Assembly: GCA_023213395.1 (NCBI GenBank)
Contig: CM041465.1
Coordinates: forward strand, 123,635,741-123,699,740
DNA length: 64,000 bases
Origin: Cycas panzhihuaensis
Taxonomy: Eukaryota; Cycadophyta
Reading direction: 5' to 3'
Of this stretch, positions 1 through 11,122 are shown one piece after another; position 1 is the first letter of the stretch, and every line of letters starts with the position of its first letter. Made by a program: the position numbers and the translations under genes. The notes beneath the pieces were generated by a model. The model saw nothing but the letters and a program-made list of their open reading frames with translations. It was not told the origin of the DNA and made no database searches.

Positions 1-534
1 CTACAATAAATAATGATATTCAACAAAAAATAAAGTTGAAACTACTTTTGTAGCTGCCTTAGTTGCTAGTAGTAGAGTAACTAAAGATTAGTATGTTGAT
101 TTAGGAGCCTCTCACCACATGATCGGAGTTAAGGAATGGTTGGAAATTCTGAAAACATATGATCTTAATAAATGTGTGGAGCTAGAAGATAATTTTCCCT
201 TTCATATAAATGGGATAAGATCGATAGCCATAGAAATTGATAAAAAATTTAGCAAATAGGCAATATTCTTTTTGTACTTGGAATGAAGAAAAATCTCTTG
301 TCTTTGTCTCAGTTAAGCGAGAAGAAGTTAAGAACCATATTTGATGAAAATAGTCATCATTACATTCTAGATATAAAGAAGAATAACATTGTAATAACTA
401 AAAGAGAAAAATGCAACAAACTCTATAAGTTGCTCTCCACCCCTGTACTACCTGATAAGGGCCTACCACACCCATCTCTGATGAAAATTCACTTGTTGTG
501 GCAAGTAATGATGTTAATAAAATATGACATTTGA
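1..534 (+). pseudogene. E1 protease and GAG-pre-integrase remnant
   Basis: The retroviral-type aspartic protease would process the Gag-Pol polyprotein inside the particle. Its active-site stretch reads YVDLGASHHM at about 91-120, with DLG where the family normally has D-S/T-G. The downstream frame at 283-534 (83 aa) contains the conserved NLLSLSQL turn followed by an LRT-F--- segment typical of the GAG-pre-integrase region. Stops at about 258 and 285 break the link to the protease. E4 has the same DLG, so the variant may be older than either copy. Confidence 0.8.
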
Positions 535-1400
535 AATATGAACACATCTCATATGATAGATTAGAAAGTTTGAAACATTCAAATATGGTGAATGGTTTAC
601 CTGGTATCTCTTTTAATTCATTTATATATAAAAGTTGTATGTTGGGTAATCAACACAAAACTCCCTTCACAAAAAACATATGGCAAACACAGAATAAATT
701 GGATTTAGTTCATACCGATCTTTATGGCTCTTTTACGCCAAAATTAACAAATGGTGCACAATACTTTCTAATCTTCAATAATGATTTTTTCAAAAAAACA
801 TGGGTGTATTTTTTGTTTAGCAAATTAGAAGCACTTGATTACTTAAAAAAATTTAAGGTGGAAGTGAAACTAGAAAGTAATCAAAAAATTAAATGTGTTC
901 ATCTTAATGGAGGAGGAGAGTATGTGTCCAAGGAATTCCTCTAGTTTTGTAAACTATATGAAATTCATAGGCAAATTACAATTTTGTACACATCTTAGTC
1001 AAATAGTGTGGTAGAAAAAATGTATAAAACTATTTTAGAAATGGCATGATGTTTGATAAATGACAAGCAAACCGCAAAAAAGTATTGGGTAGAAGCAGCC
1101 AACACAGTTGTTTATCTAATTAATAGGAGTCCAACTCATGCCTTGGACAAAGTAATGCCTGAGGAAGCATGAACGGAACATAAACTAGACATAAGTTATC
1201 TTAAAGTATTTAGTTGTAAAGCATATGTACATATTCCAAATAAAAAAAGAACTAAATTAGATAAAAAAGGCATAGAGTGTACAATGATTGGGTATAGCAA
1301 TCACTCAAAACCGTATATATGTCTTAATTCAAAAATCAATAAACTCTATATAGTAGGGATATGATATTTGATTAAGGCATAAATTGTATCAAGGTTGTGT
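535..1400 (+). pseudogene. E1 integrase remnant
   Basis: Integrase would join the cDNA copy to chromosomal DNA. The N-terminal zinc region reads YKSCMLGNQ at about 627-653, where the first Cys of the usual CxxC is Tyr. The first catalytic Asp is present in VHTDLYGSF (about 708-734). The second motif reads LNGGGEY at about 904-924, with Asn at the normal Asp position. A VVEK stretch near 1010 keeps the Glu. At least three stops interrupt 940-1180. A KRTKLDKKG-type segment at about 1246-1272 marks the C-terminal part. Non-functional: one catalytic residue is gone and the frame is broken. Confidence 0.8.
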
Positions 1401-1689
1401 GTCAGGAGATGGACACAGGAACCAGTAATAATAGAAAGTTGAATATAGTCCATTCAAATGAAGAATCAGGAATTACCTCAGAAATTGTTGGTACTAAAAG
1501 TGAAATTGTTGAATAAGAGACACCTGACAACAATCAAGCAAATGATCTTAGTACCATAGGGGAAGAAGGGCAGAGACCAAAGCAAGAATAAAGCTCAGAA
1601 AAGATGCTGAAATGGTATCTTAAGACCCTTGAGAAAACAAATGGAGAAGTATTTAAATATAAAACAAGGTCTCATAAACGATAGGTATT

Positions 1690-2480
1690 AATTTGCTCTA
1701 TCGAACCAAACACATTCAATGAAGCAAGTCAACTTCAACCCTGGAGAATAACAATGGATGCTGAAATGGAAGTAATTTACAAAAATGAAACGTGGGATTT
1801 GGTAGAACCTCCTAAAGACAAATCCATTATAAATTACAAATGGGTATATAAAGTTAGAGAAAAACCAAATGGTGAAGTTGAAAAATATAAAGCAAGGTTG
1901 GTAGCCAAAGGCTATATACAAACAGTCAAAATTGATTATGAAGAAACATTCTCACTAGTGGTAAAACTAAACATTGTAAGAATAGTAGTTGCAATAGCCA
2001 CTCAACAAGGATGAAAAATCTATCAACTAAATGTAAAGAGTGCATTTCTAAATGGATATCTTTAAGAGGAAGTTCACATGCATCAATCAGAATGATACAT
2101 CAATTCAAGGCAAGACAAATTGGTTTATAAAATAAAGAAAGCATTGTATAGGCTTAAGCAAGCAGTAAGAGCCTGGTATATTGAACTGGACAAATATCTT
2201 ATTCAAAATAATTTTCATAAATAAATTAGACCATAGTTTATACATAAAGTTCAGTTAAGGACTAGTCTCCATTACAGTTATGTATGTAGATGACATGTTG
2301 ATTACAGGGAGTGATATAGATTCAATTGCACTCATCAAAAAGTATTTGGCAGGAGTTTTAAAATGACAGACCTTAGAATGTTGCATTATTATTTGGGAAT
2401 AGAAGTTATGCAACAAAATAATTCTACTATCCTATCTTAATCAAAACATAGTAAAAATGTGCCAAAAAAGTTCAACATGG
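1690..2480 (+). pseudogene. E1 reverse transcriptase remnant
   Basis: The open stretch 1754-2014 (86 aa) carries the N-terminal copia RT signature: NYKWVYKV, then KARLVAKGY, then ETFS. A stop at 2013 replaces a conserved Trp. The first catalytic Asp is lost: the usual Q-D-V-KSAFLNG appears as QLNVKSAFLNG (about 2023-2055). The catalytic YVDD box is intact in MYVDDMLITGSD (about 2281-2316). A RLKQAVRAWY segment (about 2149-2178) is also present. Several other stops confirm a pseudogene. Confidence 0.87.
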
Positions 2481-2489
2481 AAATTTGTA

Positions 2490-3222
2490 ATAATGTTGTC
2501 ACCCCCATGGAAATTGGTTGTGTGTTGCATTTTGAACCAAAAGGATAATCAATTAATGGAACTTTATATAGATAACTAATTAGAAGCATGATCTATCTTA
2601 CTACCACTAAACCAAATATTTCTTACTCAGTTGGAGTAGTCTCCAAATTTATGCAAGATCTAAAGGTGTCACACTGGAATGCTGTAAAAATAATTCTCCA
2701 GTATTTGAGAGGAACAACAAATCTAGGGTTAAAGTATACAAAAGACAACGATATGCAATTAAAAGGTTTCTGTGACTTAGATTGGGTAGGAAACAAAGTA
2801 GACAGGAAATCTACATCAAGTTATTACTTCTATCTTAATTTAGCCTTGATTTCTTGGACCAGTAAAAAGTAACACATAGTTGCCTTATCATTAAGAGAAG
2901 CAGAATACAAATCAATAGTGAATGCAACTTGTGAAGCAGTCTAACTCAAGTAGCTCCTAAAATATTTAGGACAAGAACAAATGTCACCTACCCACTTGTT
3001 TTATAACAACTAAAGCATAATCAAGATCATAAAGAATCAAATATTGCATGCAAGGACAAAACATATTGAAGTTCACCATCATTTTATTAAAGAAAAAATC
3101 CAAAATAAGGACATTGAACTTCTATACTGTTCTTCAAATGATCAAACTGTAGATGTCTTTACAAAACCATTAAGTAAAGATAAGTTTTATTTTTCTAGAG
3201 ATAGGTTAGAAGTAAAATAGAT
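2490..3222 (+). pseudogene. E1 RNase H remnant
   Basis: The copia RNase H would degrade the RNA strand during cDNA synthesis. The 94-residue open stretch 2588-2872 has the RT-RH connection (IYLTTTKPNISYSVG), LRGTTNLGLKY, and DLDWVGNKVDRKST with the acidic residue and the KSTS turn. Downstream, HARTKHIEVHHHF-like and DVFTKPL-type segments (about 3040-3175) finish the domain in broken frames. The frame ends just before the polypurine tract, as expected. Confidence 0.87.
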
Positions 3223-3239
3223 AAAACATTAAGAGAGGA

Positions 3240-3460
3240 TGTTAGAAATAATGTTTTATCTAAGAACCTTTATGTTCTAGGACATATAACATTTGTTCTT
3301 TCTATTGTAATAATGAGGGTCATGTATCATTCCCTCTTTGATCTCAGAATAACAAGTGGCAGAAACACATTGAGTGATTTCTATAGTATTGTACAAATTG
3401 TAATGTATTTATAAAGGGATCACCCTCATTAATAAATTGACTTGAATTATTCTTACATCA
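3240..3460 (+). repeat. E1 3' LTR
   Basis: The LTR starts TGTTAGAAATAATG directly after the purine tract and ends TCTTACATCA, so it is a 221-bp TG...CA repeat. The central ACAAGTGGCA and TTGAGTG blocks are shared with the E4 LTR, which supports common ancestry. The partner LTR is outside the window; the TGATA that follows is the expected target duplication but cannot be checked. Confidence 0.8.
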
Positions 3461-3657
3461 TGATAGTTTATTAGTTATGCCATACCACATATCTAAGGGA
3501 GAAGTGGTTATCATCAAAATAATTAATGGTAAGAATGTGAGGTTGAGTGGAGAGAAATATTTTATAGTGGAACTTCCTCAAATAAGCCTAACTACTAAAA
3601 ATTATAACCTATTCTTATTAACATAAAACCTAAATTTCTTTTTAGAAAGTAAAATCT
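3461..3657. other. Spacer between E1 and E2
   Basis: 197 bases with no family I recognise. One forward frame stays open for about 55 codons from 3479, but it shows no known motif, so I do not call a gene. Confidence 0.5.
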
Positions 3658-4187
3658 TATTAGAATTTAGAATTTAACTTTGATACCATATTATGATGTA
3701 CTCATTATATGGAGCAAGAGTATATCAAACATGTATAATCAACAAATCATATCATGAGAAATGTACATTACTCATGTATGTAAGATCAACATAAAAAGCA
3801 ATAACATGAATTATAAATATGTAAATAGATCAAACATGTAATAATCATTCACCATAAAAAAGACAATATATTTATACATAGAAACCTCAATGTGAAGAAA
3901 AACACAAGAAAATGTTAGAATTAGGAGCTTCTTTTTAGATATCAAATTATTACATTTCTAAATCAATCTCTCTTTCTCAAGTCCTCAAGTGGTGTGTATA
4001 TATTTATAGATATGTCACCTCATAAATATCATATAATATATTTTTAATCATTTCATCATTCAATAAGATGTTTACATGAATAATCATGCATTTTTAATCT
4101 CTCAATATATTTGGTGAGTAGAATTTTGTGTAGGTCCACTACTTTGCAATAAATATTATATATGTAATAATATTACATATTCCAACA
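3658..4187 (-). repeat. E2 3' LTR
   Basis: Direct repeat partner of 11123-11653. Read on the minus strand it begins TGTTGGAATATG and ends TTCTAATA, the terminal CA having become TA. It contains an internal TGGTATCAAAG stretch (about 3681-3691) inherited by all three copies of this LTR, so that motif is part of the LTR and not the working primer site. Confidence 0.82.
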
Positions 4188-5578
4188 CTTCTCTTTAATG
4201 TTTTATGTCTTTAAATATTTAAGTCTTTAATCCTTGGTTTTTATGTCTTCATATCTACTGAAGCTTATAACATGTATCTAATTTGTAACAAATTTATATC
4301 AAGCTATATTAAACATAATAAAATTGCATCACATGTAATATGTAAATCTGTCAATATCATGCTTGACTCATGTAAAGTAAATAACATGTGAAAAATATAA
4401 TCATCTATGATCATTAGTGACCAATTATAAATAACCAGTCCATAAAAACCTATATAGCAATAATCAATCATCCATTAAACATCAACTAATAGATATGATT
4501 CACATTATCATGTTTATATTAAGTGTTTTTTTTAATACCTTCATATCTTCACCTATAAAAGTTATTGTTAATGCTCAACATCTGTAATCTTATCATCTCA
4601 ACAATCTTAAAAACTAAAATGATTATTGATGTCCATATAAAACAATAACCATCTACCAAAATACACAAGTAACTAGTTATTGTAAGCATTAGTTCTCTAG
4701 GATGTGCTTTTTGTATATGGTTCATTAACGAACAAGAGTAACATAAAATATCTTATCTCTTCCATATGAAATTAATAACACAATGTGTGTATTGTACAAG
4801 AATAGCCTCATTCATCTTACCTCTTATATATGAGGAAGTAATTTATGTGTTGCATTTATCGGTGCTTTTGCACACTTGCAACTTTATTTTAGTAACCATT
4901 AATCGCATCATCATCAAATCAAACAAATGTATTGACTCTAGGAACAGGTCATACTACCTGGCCAAGGTAAGTTAGTTGTAACAAGGTCACATAATCTGTG
5001 TTTTCATTTCTCATCATACATGGCTGATCAAATTTCTTACGAATAAACACTTGTCTGTTATTAGTTGGATAACCTCAACAATTGAATTTGATGTCAAGTA
5101 ATCAACATATATGAGACTTCTTTCCCATGTCTCATAAATAGGTGGAAATTACTTAATCATCACATCTACTTATTTCTCCAACAAATAGATAATAATATGG
5201 GTTTTTTATCAATATATCAAGTGGTGTCATCAATCATCAAATAACTGTCTAATATACAAGTGATCATTGCATTTTATAGGGTGAAGCTCTTTACTTCATC
5301 AAACGTATTAAGTACAAAGGAGGATTTGTATGTATAACATTTCAAAAGATTTTTACATTAATATCACATCAAATATGTCCCATGTCATAAACTTTTTATT
5401 TGTTTTGAGCCTTAAATCATCGTAAATGAGCCTTTATATGTTCACTTTTAAATGAAACTTTCTTTTTAATTCATCATCTATCATCAATATCACCATCATC
5501 ATCTTCGGATATTAGATATATGACAACAATTATGAGAAGGCTTTAATTTTTAGGACCTTTATTAGCACAGTTTCCCCA
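4188..5578. other. E2 interior, non-coding, between 3' LTR and E3
   Basis: About 1.4 kb of AT-rich sequence starting with the E2 purine tract (4188-4200). Only short chance frames are seen, such as 4766-4975. A second LTR for E3 was looked for here and not found, so E3 is either truncated at about 5570 or its left LTR has decayed beyond recognition. Confidence 0.5.
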
Positions 5579-6205
5579 CTAATATTTTCTTGGGGGGATC
5601 CAAGGGGGGGCGACAACCCTCCTTACAATTCTACACCATCTAAATTTTTCTATGCTAATAATCTTGGTTAATGAGTCTACAACATTCTCTTGTGTAGCAA
5701 TCTTCTGTAACACCTTATGATCTTGAACCACTTTCCTCACAAAATGGAATTGCACATTAATATGATTTGACTGAGCATGAAAAATAGGATTCTCTACTAG
5801 GTAGATTGTACTTTGACTATCACAATCTATCCTCACAGCATCCTGCTTAAAGCTAATATCTTTACATATTCTCTGTAACTAAACAACTTCCTTGCACATA
5901 TGAGTAGCTGTCATATACTCTCTTTTTGTGTTAGAAAGTGCCACAACTTGCTGTCATTTACTCATCCAGCTGATTGCACCACCATAAAGGGTAAAAACAT
6001 ACCCGCTTGTAGATCTTTTGCTATCAAGATCTCTAACGTAATCAACATTAACAAAACCTCTCAAGTTTACTATTCCACTCTCCATGGGATCTCCTTGATA
6101 GCAAATTCCATAGTCTAATGTACCTCGTAGATACCTGAAAATCCTTTTCACAGTAACCCAATGCTCCTTGCCTGGGTTTGATATATACTTGCTAATTGTT
6201 CCCAC
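5579..6205 (-). pseudogene. E3 RNase H remnant
   Basis: Two open pieces, 5954-6205 (83 aa) and 5579-5836 (85 aa), in order on the minus strand. The first has the RT-RH connection (SNPGKEHW, RYLRGTLDYG) and VDYVRDLDSKRSTSGY with the acidic residue before the ST-GY turn. The second has CDSQSTIYL, the HIDV-like HINVQFHFVR and a VVDSLTK segment, the standard C-terminal landmarks. A short interval of stops separates them. The frame runs about 30 residues past the usual end. Confidence 0.88.
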
Positions 6206-7034
6206 TATATGGGTAATGCTTGGTCAAGTGTAAACCATCGCATATATCAAGCTACCAATAGCACTAGCATAAGGGACAAATGCCATGTCTTCAACTTCTT
6301 GGTGAGTCTTTGGGAATTATTCAGCTAATAATTTTAAACCAATAGAAAGAGGAACAATAACTGGTTTACTATCCTTTAACTTAAACCGTTGCAAGAATTG
6401 TCTCAATGTATCATCTTTAGCTAAGCCAAATCTTTCTATTTCTCCTATCCCTTTTAATCTCAATACCCAAAATAAAATGTATAACACTAAAGTCCTTCAT
6501 CTCAAAGTGAGATGCTAGTTGGTCTTTCACAAGTTGGTTTATTTCTTTGTTATTACCAACTAAAAGGATGTCATCAACATATAAAGCCAGAATAACAAAA
6601 TGATCACCAATCTACTTATAATAAACATAATAATATGTTTTGCTATGCACAAAGCCATCTGCCAACATATATGAATCAAACTTCTAATACCACATCCTTG
6701 GTGACTGTTTCAAGCTGTATAATGACTTCTTCAACTTGCACACCATATTTTCCTTTTCAAACCCTTCAGGCTGTAATATATAAATTTCTTCCTCAAGGTC
6801 ACTGTGAAGAAATGTAATCTCCACATCTATTTGATCCACCTCAAGGTCATAAGTAGCTGTTACAACCAATAAAAATCTAATTGAAGCAACTTTTATAATA
6901 GGAGAAAATACCTCACCAAAATCTATTCCCTTGACTTGGGAATAACCCTTTGCTACTGAGCAAGCCTTATACTTTTTCACAGTACCAGAACTTCTTCTTA
7001 AAGATCCATTTGTTATCAACAGGTTTTCTTCCAT
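6206..7034 (-). pseudogene. E3 reverse transcriptase remnant
   Basis: The open stretch 6684-7034 (116 aa) has the N-terminal RT signature (KKYKACSVAKGYSQ, then the FGEVFSPIIK block), the catalytic Asp in QIDVEITFL, and SLYSLKQSPRMWY. The YVDD box lies downstream, complement of about 6560-6575, in the form LYVDDI. Both catalytic sites are therefore preserved although stops occur between and after them. The C-terminal part (about 6210-6480) has the DTLRQFLQRF and KPVIVPLS-type segments. Continuous with the RNase H piece. Confidence 0.87.
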
Positions 7035-7383
7035 TAGGCAAATCCACCAAATCCTATATATTATTTTTGTCTAAGGCTACCATTTCTTCTTACATGGCCT
7101 TCATCCAGAGTTGGCTCTCTTTTGACTCTAGAGCCTCCCAAACAGTACCTTGATCATCATCTGTAGTAGATAAAACAAAAGAGGAGCAACGAAAGTCTTT
7201 AGGAATACACCTATCAGGTTGTCCTCTCTCATGAGTTGATCTCCTCAAGATGTGGGGTTTTTGAGGTTGAGCTACCTCTACAACTAGTTCTTCCTCTTCA
7301 GTTGACTCATATTCCGATGTAGAATCTTCATCTCTTATTTCAAATTGTACCTTCTTAGAGTGTTCTTCCTTTGGTTCTTCATC

Positions 7384-8260
7384 CTACTTTAGGGACTCTA
7401 AAGATAACATCATGGCTATATATAACCTTTTGTGTTTCAAGGTTATAAAACTTATATCCTTTAACACCATCATCATAGCCAATGAAAATAGTCTTTTGTG
7501 CTTTGAAATCAAGCTTAGTCTTCTATTGTTTAGGAACATGCACAAAAGCTTCACAACCAAAAACTCTAAGATGACCAAGATATGGTTTCTTACAGGACCA
7601 CACTTCTTTAGGTGTTTTGTATACTAAGGCAGTTGTCCGTGATCTATTATCAGGTAGCTTTCAGTCATCACAACCTCTGCCTAGAATTTCTTCTTTAATC
7701 TAGTAACACTGAGCATACTCCTCGATCTCTCTAGTAAGGTCCTATTCATCCTTTCAACAACTTCATTCTATTGTGGCATATAAGGAATTATCTTTTGCCT
7801 TGTTGTCCCATACTATTTACAGAACTACTCAAACTCCTTTGAATAAAACTCACCTCCATTATCCGTCCTTAGTACCTTGATCCACCTATCACTCTAATTC
7901 TCAACCAAGGCCTTGAATTCTTTGAATTTACTGAAGACTTCAGATTTCTGCTTGAGAAAGTACAACCATATCTTTCTCAAGAAATCATCTATGAATGAGA
8001 CAAAGTATTTGGACCCACCCAATGAAGGTACATCAACAGGTCCAAAAACATCATTATGCACCAATTACAGAATACTCTTTGCTCTCTTCGAGTTTAAAGG
8101 AAAGCTAAGCCGATTTCATTTGCCATATACACAATGCTCATTAAAATAAAAATCAAAGGAGCCATTAATTCTAAAGATGTCTTTTGTCATACCTTTGGAG
8201 AATAAATCATGGAGGCCATTCTCTCTAATATAGCCTAATCTCTGATGCCACAACATAGTT
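7384..8260 (-). pseudogene. E3 integrase remnant with intact DDE residues
   Basis: Read on the minus strand. The zinc region ends NEHCVYGK (about 8120-8145), with Asn in place of the first Cys. The first Asp is in VHNDVFGPV (about 8035-8062), the second in RTDNGGEFYSK (about 7840-7872), and the Glu in EVVERMNR (about 7745-7770). All three catalytic residues survive, although a stop sits just before the Glu motif at a normal Gln position. The 64-residue piece 7384-7578 is the C-terminal region, with KHKRLFSLAMMM in place of the usual FIGYDD-type turn. Confidence 0.82.
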
Positions 8261-8639
8261 TTACTAACAAGTGATATTTGAATCATGCCTTCATTATTGC
8301 TACTTTATGTAATAGTTGGACTACAACTTCCAACACACACGGTACTTGCATCAAGCTTGTATAGTATTCCAAATCAGACCCCTCTTGCTAACACCAACAC
8401 TCCTCGAATTATTCTGCAACTGTCCTTATTGAAGATCACTTATATTCTTGCATCACCCAATTGACTGGCAAATAATAGACTCATAGCTAAACTAGGAATA
8501 TGACTCACATTAGGGATAGTTTTAACCCTTCCATCCCTAAATCGAACCTTCACCCTTTCATGACCCATAATTTTATACTGGTAATGATCCCCAAGAAATA
8601 CTTCACCTCCATCAATCCTTGTGTATTCATAAAACTAGT

Positions 8640-8860
8640 CCCTATGGGGAGTAACATGAAGTGAAGCACCATAGTCAATTAACCAAGCCTCAACATTTGA
8701 CAACTTCCCTAAGGTTGCCAAATAAATATTGCCATCAGCTTCATCGGAGGCTTTTTCTACCATGGAAGAAGTAGCTTCAGGTGACTTTCCCTTGTCTACT
8801 TTGACTCAACATCGGCTCTTCATATCGCCAGCCTTCTCACATCTCCAACATACCAAAGGT
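8640..8860 (-). pseudogene. E3 protease and nucleocapsid knuckle remnant
   Basis: On the minus strand the zinc knuckle reads CWRCEKAGDMKSRC (about 8809-8850): Cys-Cys-x-Cys spacing is kept, but Asp replaces the His that binds zinc. The protease active site reads WLIDYGASLHVT (about 8650-8685), with DYG in place of D-S/T-G. Between them lie stops and a Ser/Thr-rich spacer. Order and spacing match the gag-protease junction of Tnt1-like copia elements. Confidence 0.75.
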
Positions 8861-9141
8861 CCCCTACCTGGAGATTTGGATTTTGGCCATTTGTTCTTAG
8901 GCCTTTGTTGATCATGATCCAACGTTCGCCCTCTCACAGCTAATGCTTCTTTCGAATAATCATCATAAGATTTTCACCTTGTCTCTTCGGATAGTAAAGC
9001 AGTAACAACATCAACAAATTTCAATGTAACAATAGTCATGCTGCTAATCGTCATCATGAGATTATCCCTAGAATCAGGAAGCAAACATAATAGGGTAATA
9101 CATTTATTTTCTTCAAACATTGTTACCCCAACTGAAATAAA

Positions 9142-9528
9142 TTATCTCACCACAGTGTTAAATGTAGTGAGATAATCCGCAACTACATCTCCATCACTCA
9201 TCTTGAGTAAATACAGCTTTTTCCAAAGAAATATCTTATTAACCAGGGATTTTATTTGATACAAAGCCTCTAACTTTCTCCACAGATCTTTGGCTATAGA
9301 TTCTATGATAACATTCAACAAAACCATGTCTAAAAGGCATAACCTTATCAATCTGATTGCTTTTCGATCAAGCTTCTTCCAGTCTTCATCACCCATAATC
9401 GCAGGCTTTATTCTTGCTACAGTGATCCACTATTCCTTCCCGATGAGGATATCTTCCATCTTTAGCTTCCATAGCTTAAAGTTCTAGCCATTGAACTTTT
9501 TAATCTTCATATTTGTAGTGCTTGTCAT
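9142..9528 (-). pseudogene. E3 gag remnant
   Basis: Start chosen at the ATG complementing 9526-9528, giving MTSTTNMKIKKFNG followed by a stop where a Gln or Glu is usual, then NFKLWKLKMEDIL. This is the DUF4219/UBN2-type copia Gag beginning. The open piece 9142-9396 (84 aa) continues with WKKLDRKAIRLIRLCL and LWRKLEALY, and a KLYLLKMSDGD stretch. Gag forms the cytoplasmic particle. The start lies about 70 bases downstream of the PBS. Confidence 0.85.
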
Positions 9529-9599
9529 GATCCCTGTACTCAAGTTCACTGCACAAGGCTCCCACTTAACCAATGGCTTCCCACAGAACTAAAACCCTT

Positions 9600-9613
9600 A
9601 GCTCTGATACCAA
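9600..9613 (-). other. E3 primer-binding site (tRNA-iMet type)
   Basis: The minus strand reads TTGGTATCAGAGC, an exact match to the common plant copia PBS complementary to the 3' end of initiator tRNA-Met. It lies immediately inside the LTR-like block that starts at 9615 with the terminal CA on the minus strand. Confidence 0.85.
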
Positions 9614-9614
9614 A

Positions 9615-9994
9615 TGAAGAGAAAATATAACTACAGAAGTAATATAATAATAAACTTTAAACCATACAAATAAAAAATAATATAAACAAGCCAAGCACTC
9701 AATAAAAAACATCAAGAGATTCAGGTCTAAGCATGGACCTTTTATTAATATAAGCAACATCTAAAAAATTATAGAGGTAAATAAACTCAAACTCTTCACA
9801 TCGACTCATCCACACAACCACTCTATTACATGTGTTGTTATATAAGAATATATAGACACAACATTACAAGATACCACCTTACAGTTTTACAATACAATAA
9901 GCATAAACAATGGGCCAATAAAGACCCCTCAGACCCCACAAAAGGGCTCGAGTGTAATGCCTATATCCATGTAACACTTCCAAAGCGTTAAACA
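9615..9994 (-). repeat. E3 5' LTR, outer boundary approximate
   Basis: On the minus strand this block ends TTCTCTTCA next to the PBS. Its other end is probably TGTTTAACGC (complement ending 9994), giving about 380 bp; 10003 is an alternative. No second copy was found in the window, so the outer boundary rests on the TG rule only. Confidence 0.6.
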
Positions 9995-11106
9995 TATCTA
10001 ACATTCATAATAGCTAATAAATAAATATTTGTGATCCTCACATTCTAAACCAGCACATAAGTTTTATTACCACTAAACCTTTGTTTATAATATTAATGAG
10101 TTTATGTCACAAATTTTTATATGAACCCTTATATAGTAATACTGCCACATGTTGCATAAATCTTCTATCATACAATAAATACTTGCAACCTCTATATACT
10201 CTTTATAATAATAACACCCTCATATTTGCCAAAAAATAGGTAATTAAAATTTTGTCTATATATCACCATTTCAACATGCCCTCATATTCTTTGCTTCATA
10301 TGTCGTCACAAGACCATTAAATTTTTATGCAAAATATGTATAACTACTTCAATGTTACCATAATATCATACCAAAATTAAACTTATCATAACTCTTCATA
10401 ACCACATACCTATTTTTTCATCAAATCTACACTTTTTCATATTTGCCACATCCCATCATAATCATCACAAAGTAGATCTTTAAAACCTATCTTTAGTTGC
10501 TATTAAAAATGCCTCATACCCATCTTAATTTGTTGTATACTAACTAGGTATTATCTTACATCTGATGTCTTCTTCATTGTAATTATTTTTGCTTCACTAG
10601 TTGTAAGGTTAGGTGAAGTTACTAGTTTCACAAAACCTCAATCACGTCTACAAGGGGTCAATTTGCGTAGGTAAACTCAATTGGAAATAATATCTCCTCA
10701 TCATTTGGTGGACTTGATTCAAATATCTACATGTTTATAAATATGACATCAACATGCTTAATATAAGTGTCTATATAAATTCAAAAATTAACATTACACA
10801 TCAATTTGTAGTATTCATCGCATGCAACTTCCTCTCCTATATGTGGCTTTATCATTGTATGTTACTTCATCATCATCTATATGTAGTTATAATCACTTGT
10901 ATGTAGATCCCTATATCAACTTTATTTAGCCCTAGAATCTCAGTCATATATCACCGGCATAACTAGCAAGATCAATTTTTGGCTCATCAAAACACACTTC
11001 ATACTGAGCTTATCATTGGCTCTATACTAGTTCAAATGTTGGCTCAATTGACTCATCAATCTAGTTCATATAGGTTTACTACCCACTTTTATAAGATTTT
11101 TTATAA
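9995..11106. other. E2 interior between E3 and the E2 5' LTR
   Basis: About 1.1 kb of AT-rich sequence without recognisable protein similarity. Its position next to the E2 PBS makes it the 5' leader of E2. Confidence 0.5.
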
Positions 11107-11122
11107 CATGGCTCTAATGCCA
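11107..11122 (-). other. E2 primer-binding site
   Basis: The minus strand reads TGGCATTAGAGCCATG directly inside the 5' LTR. It differs from the tRNA-iMet consensus TGGTATCAGAGCC at two positions, both transitions. Confidence 0.7.

Larger units (their letters stand above)
1..3460 (+). mobile_element. E1: Ty1/copia retrotransposon, 5' end outside the window
   Basis: Protease, GAG-pre-integrase, integrase, reverse transcriptase and RNase H remnants follow each other in copia order (integrase before RT) and end in a polypurine tract (AAGAGAGGA, 3231-3239) and a TG...CA 3' LTR. The protein is closely similar in layout and wording to E4 and more distantly to E5, so the three belong to one lineage. 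All domains carry stops and frameshifts, so the copy is dead. The 5' LTR, gag and the upstream target duplication lie outside the window. Confidence 0.9.
5579..9994 (-). mobile_element. E3: Ty1/copia retrotransposon inside E2, left end lost
   Basis: Complete copia domain order on the minus strand: gag at about 9528, zinc knuckle, protease, integrase, RT, RNase H ending at about 5600. A PBS (9600-9613) and an LTR-like block to its right give it a 5' end of its own, independent of the E2 LTRs. The gag begins only about 70 bases after the PBS. No matching left LTR was found. The proteins differ clearly from E1, E4 and E5, so this is a separate copia lineage. Confidence 0.82.

Noticed and set aside
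5190-5578. Possible left LTR of E3
   Set aside because: No alignable similarity to 9615-9994 by eye, and no TGAAGAG start.
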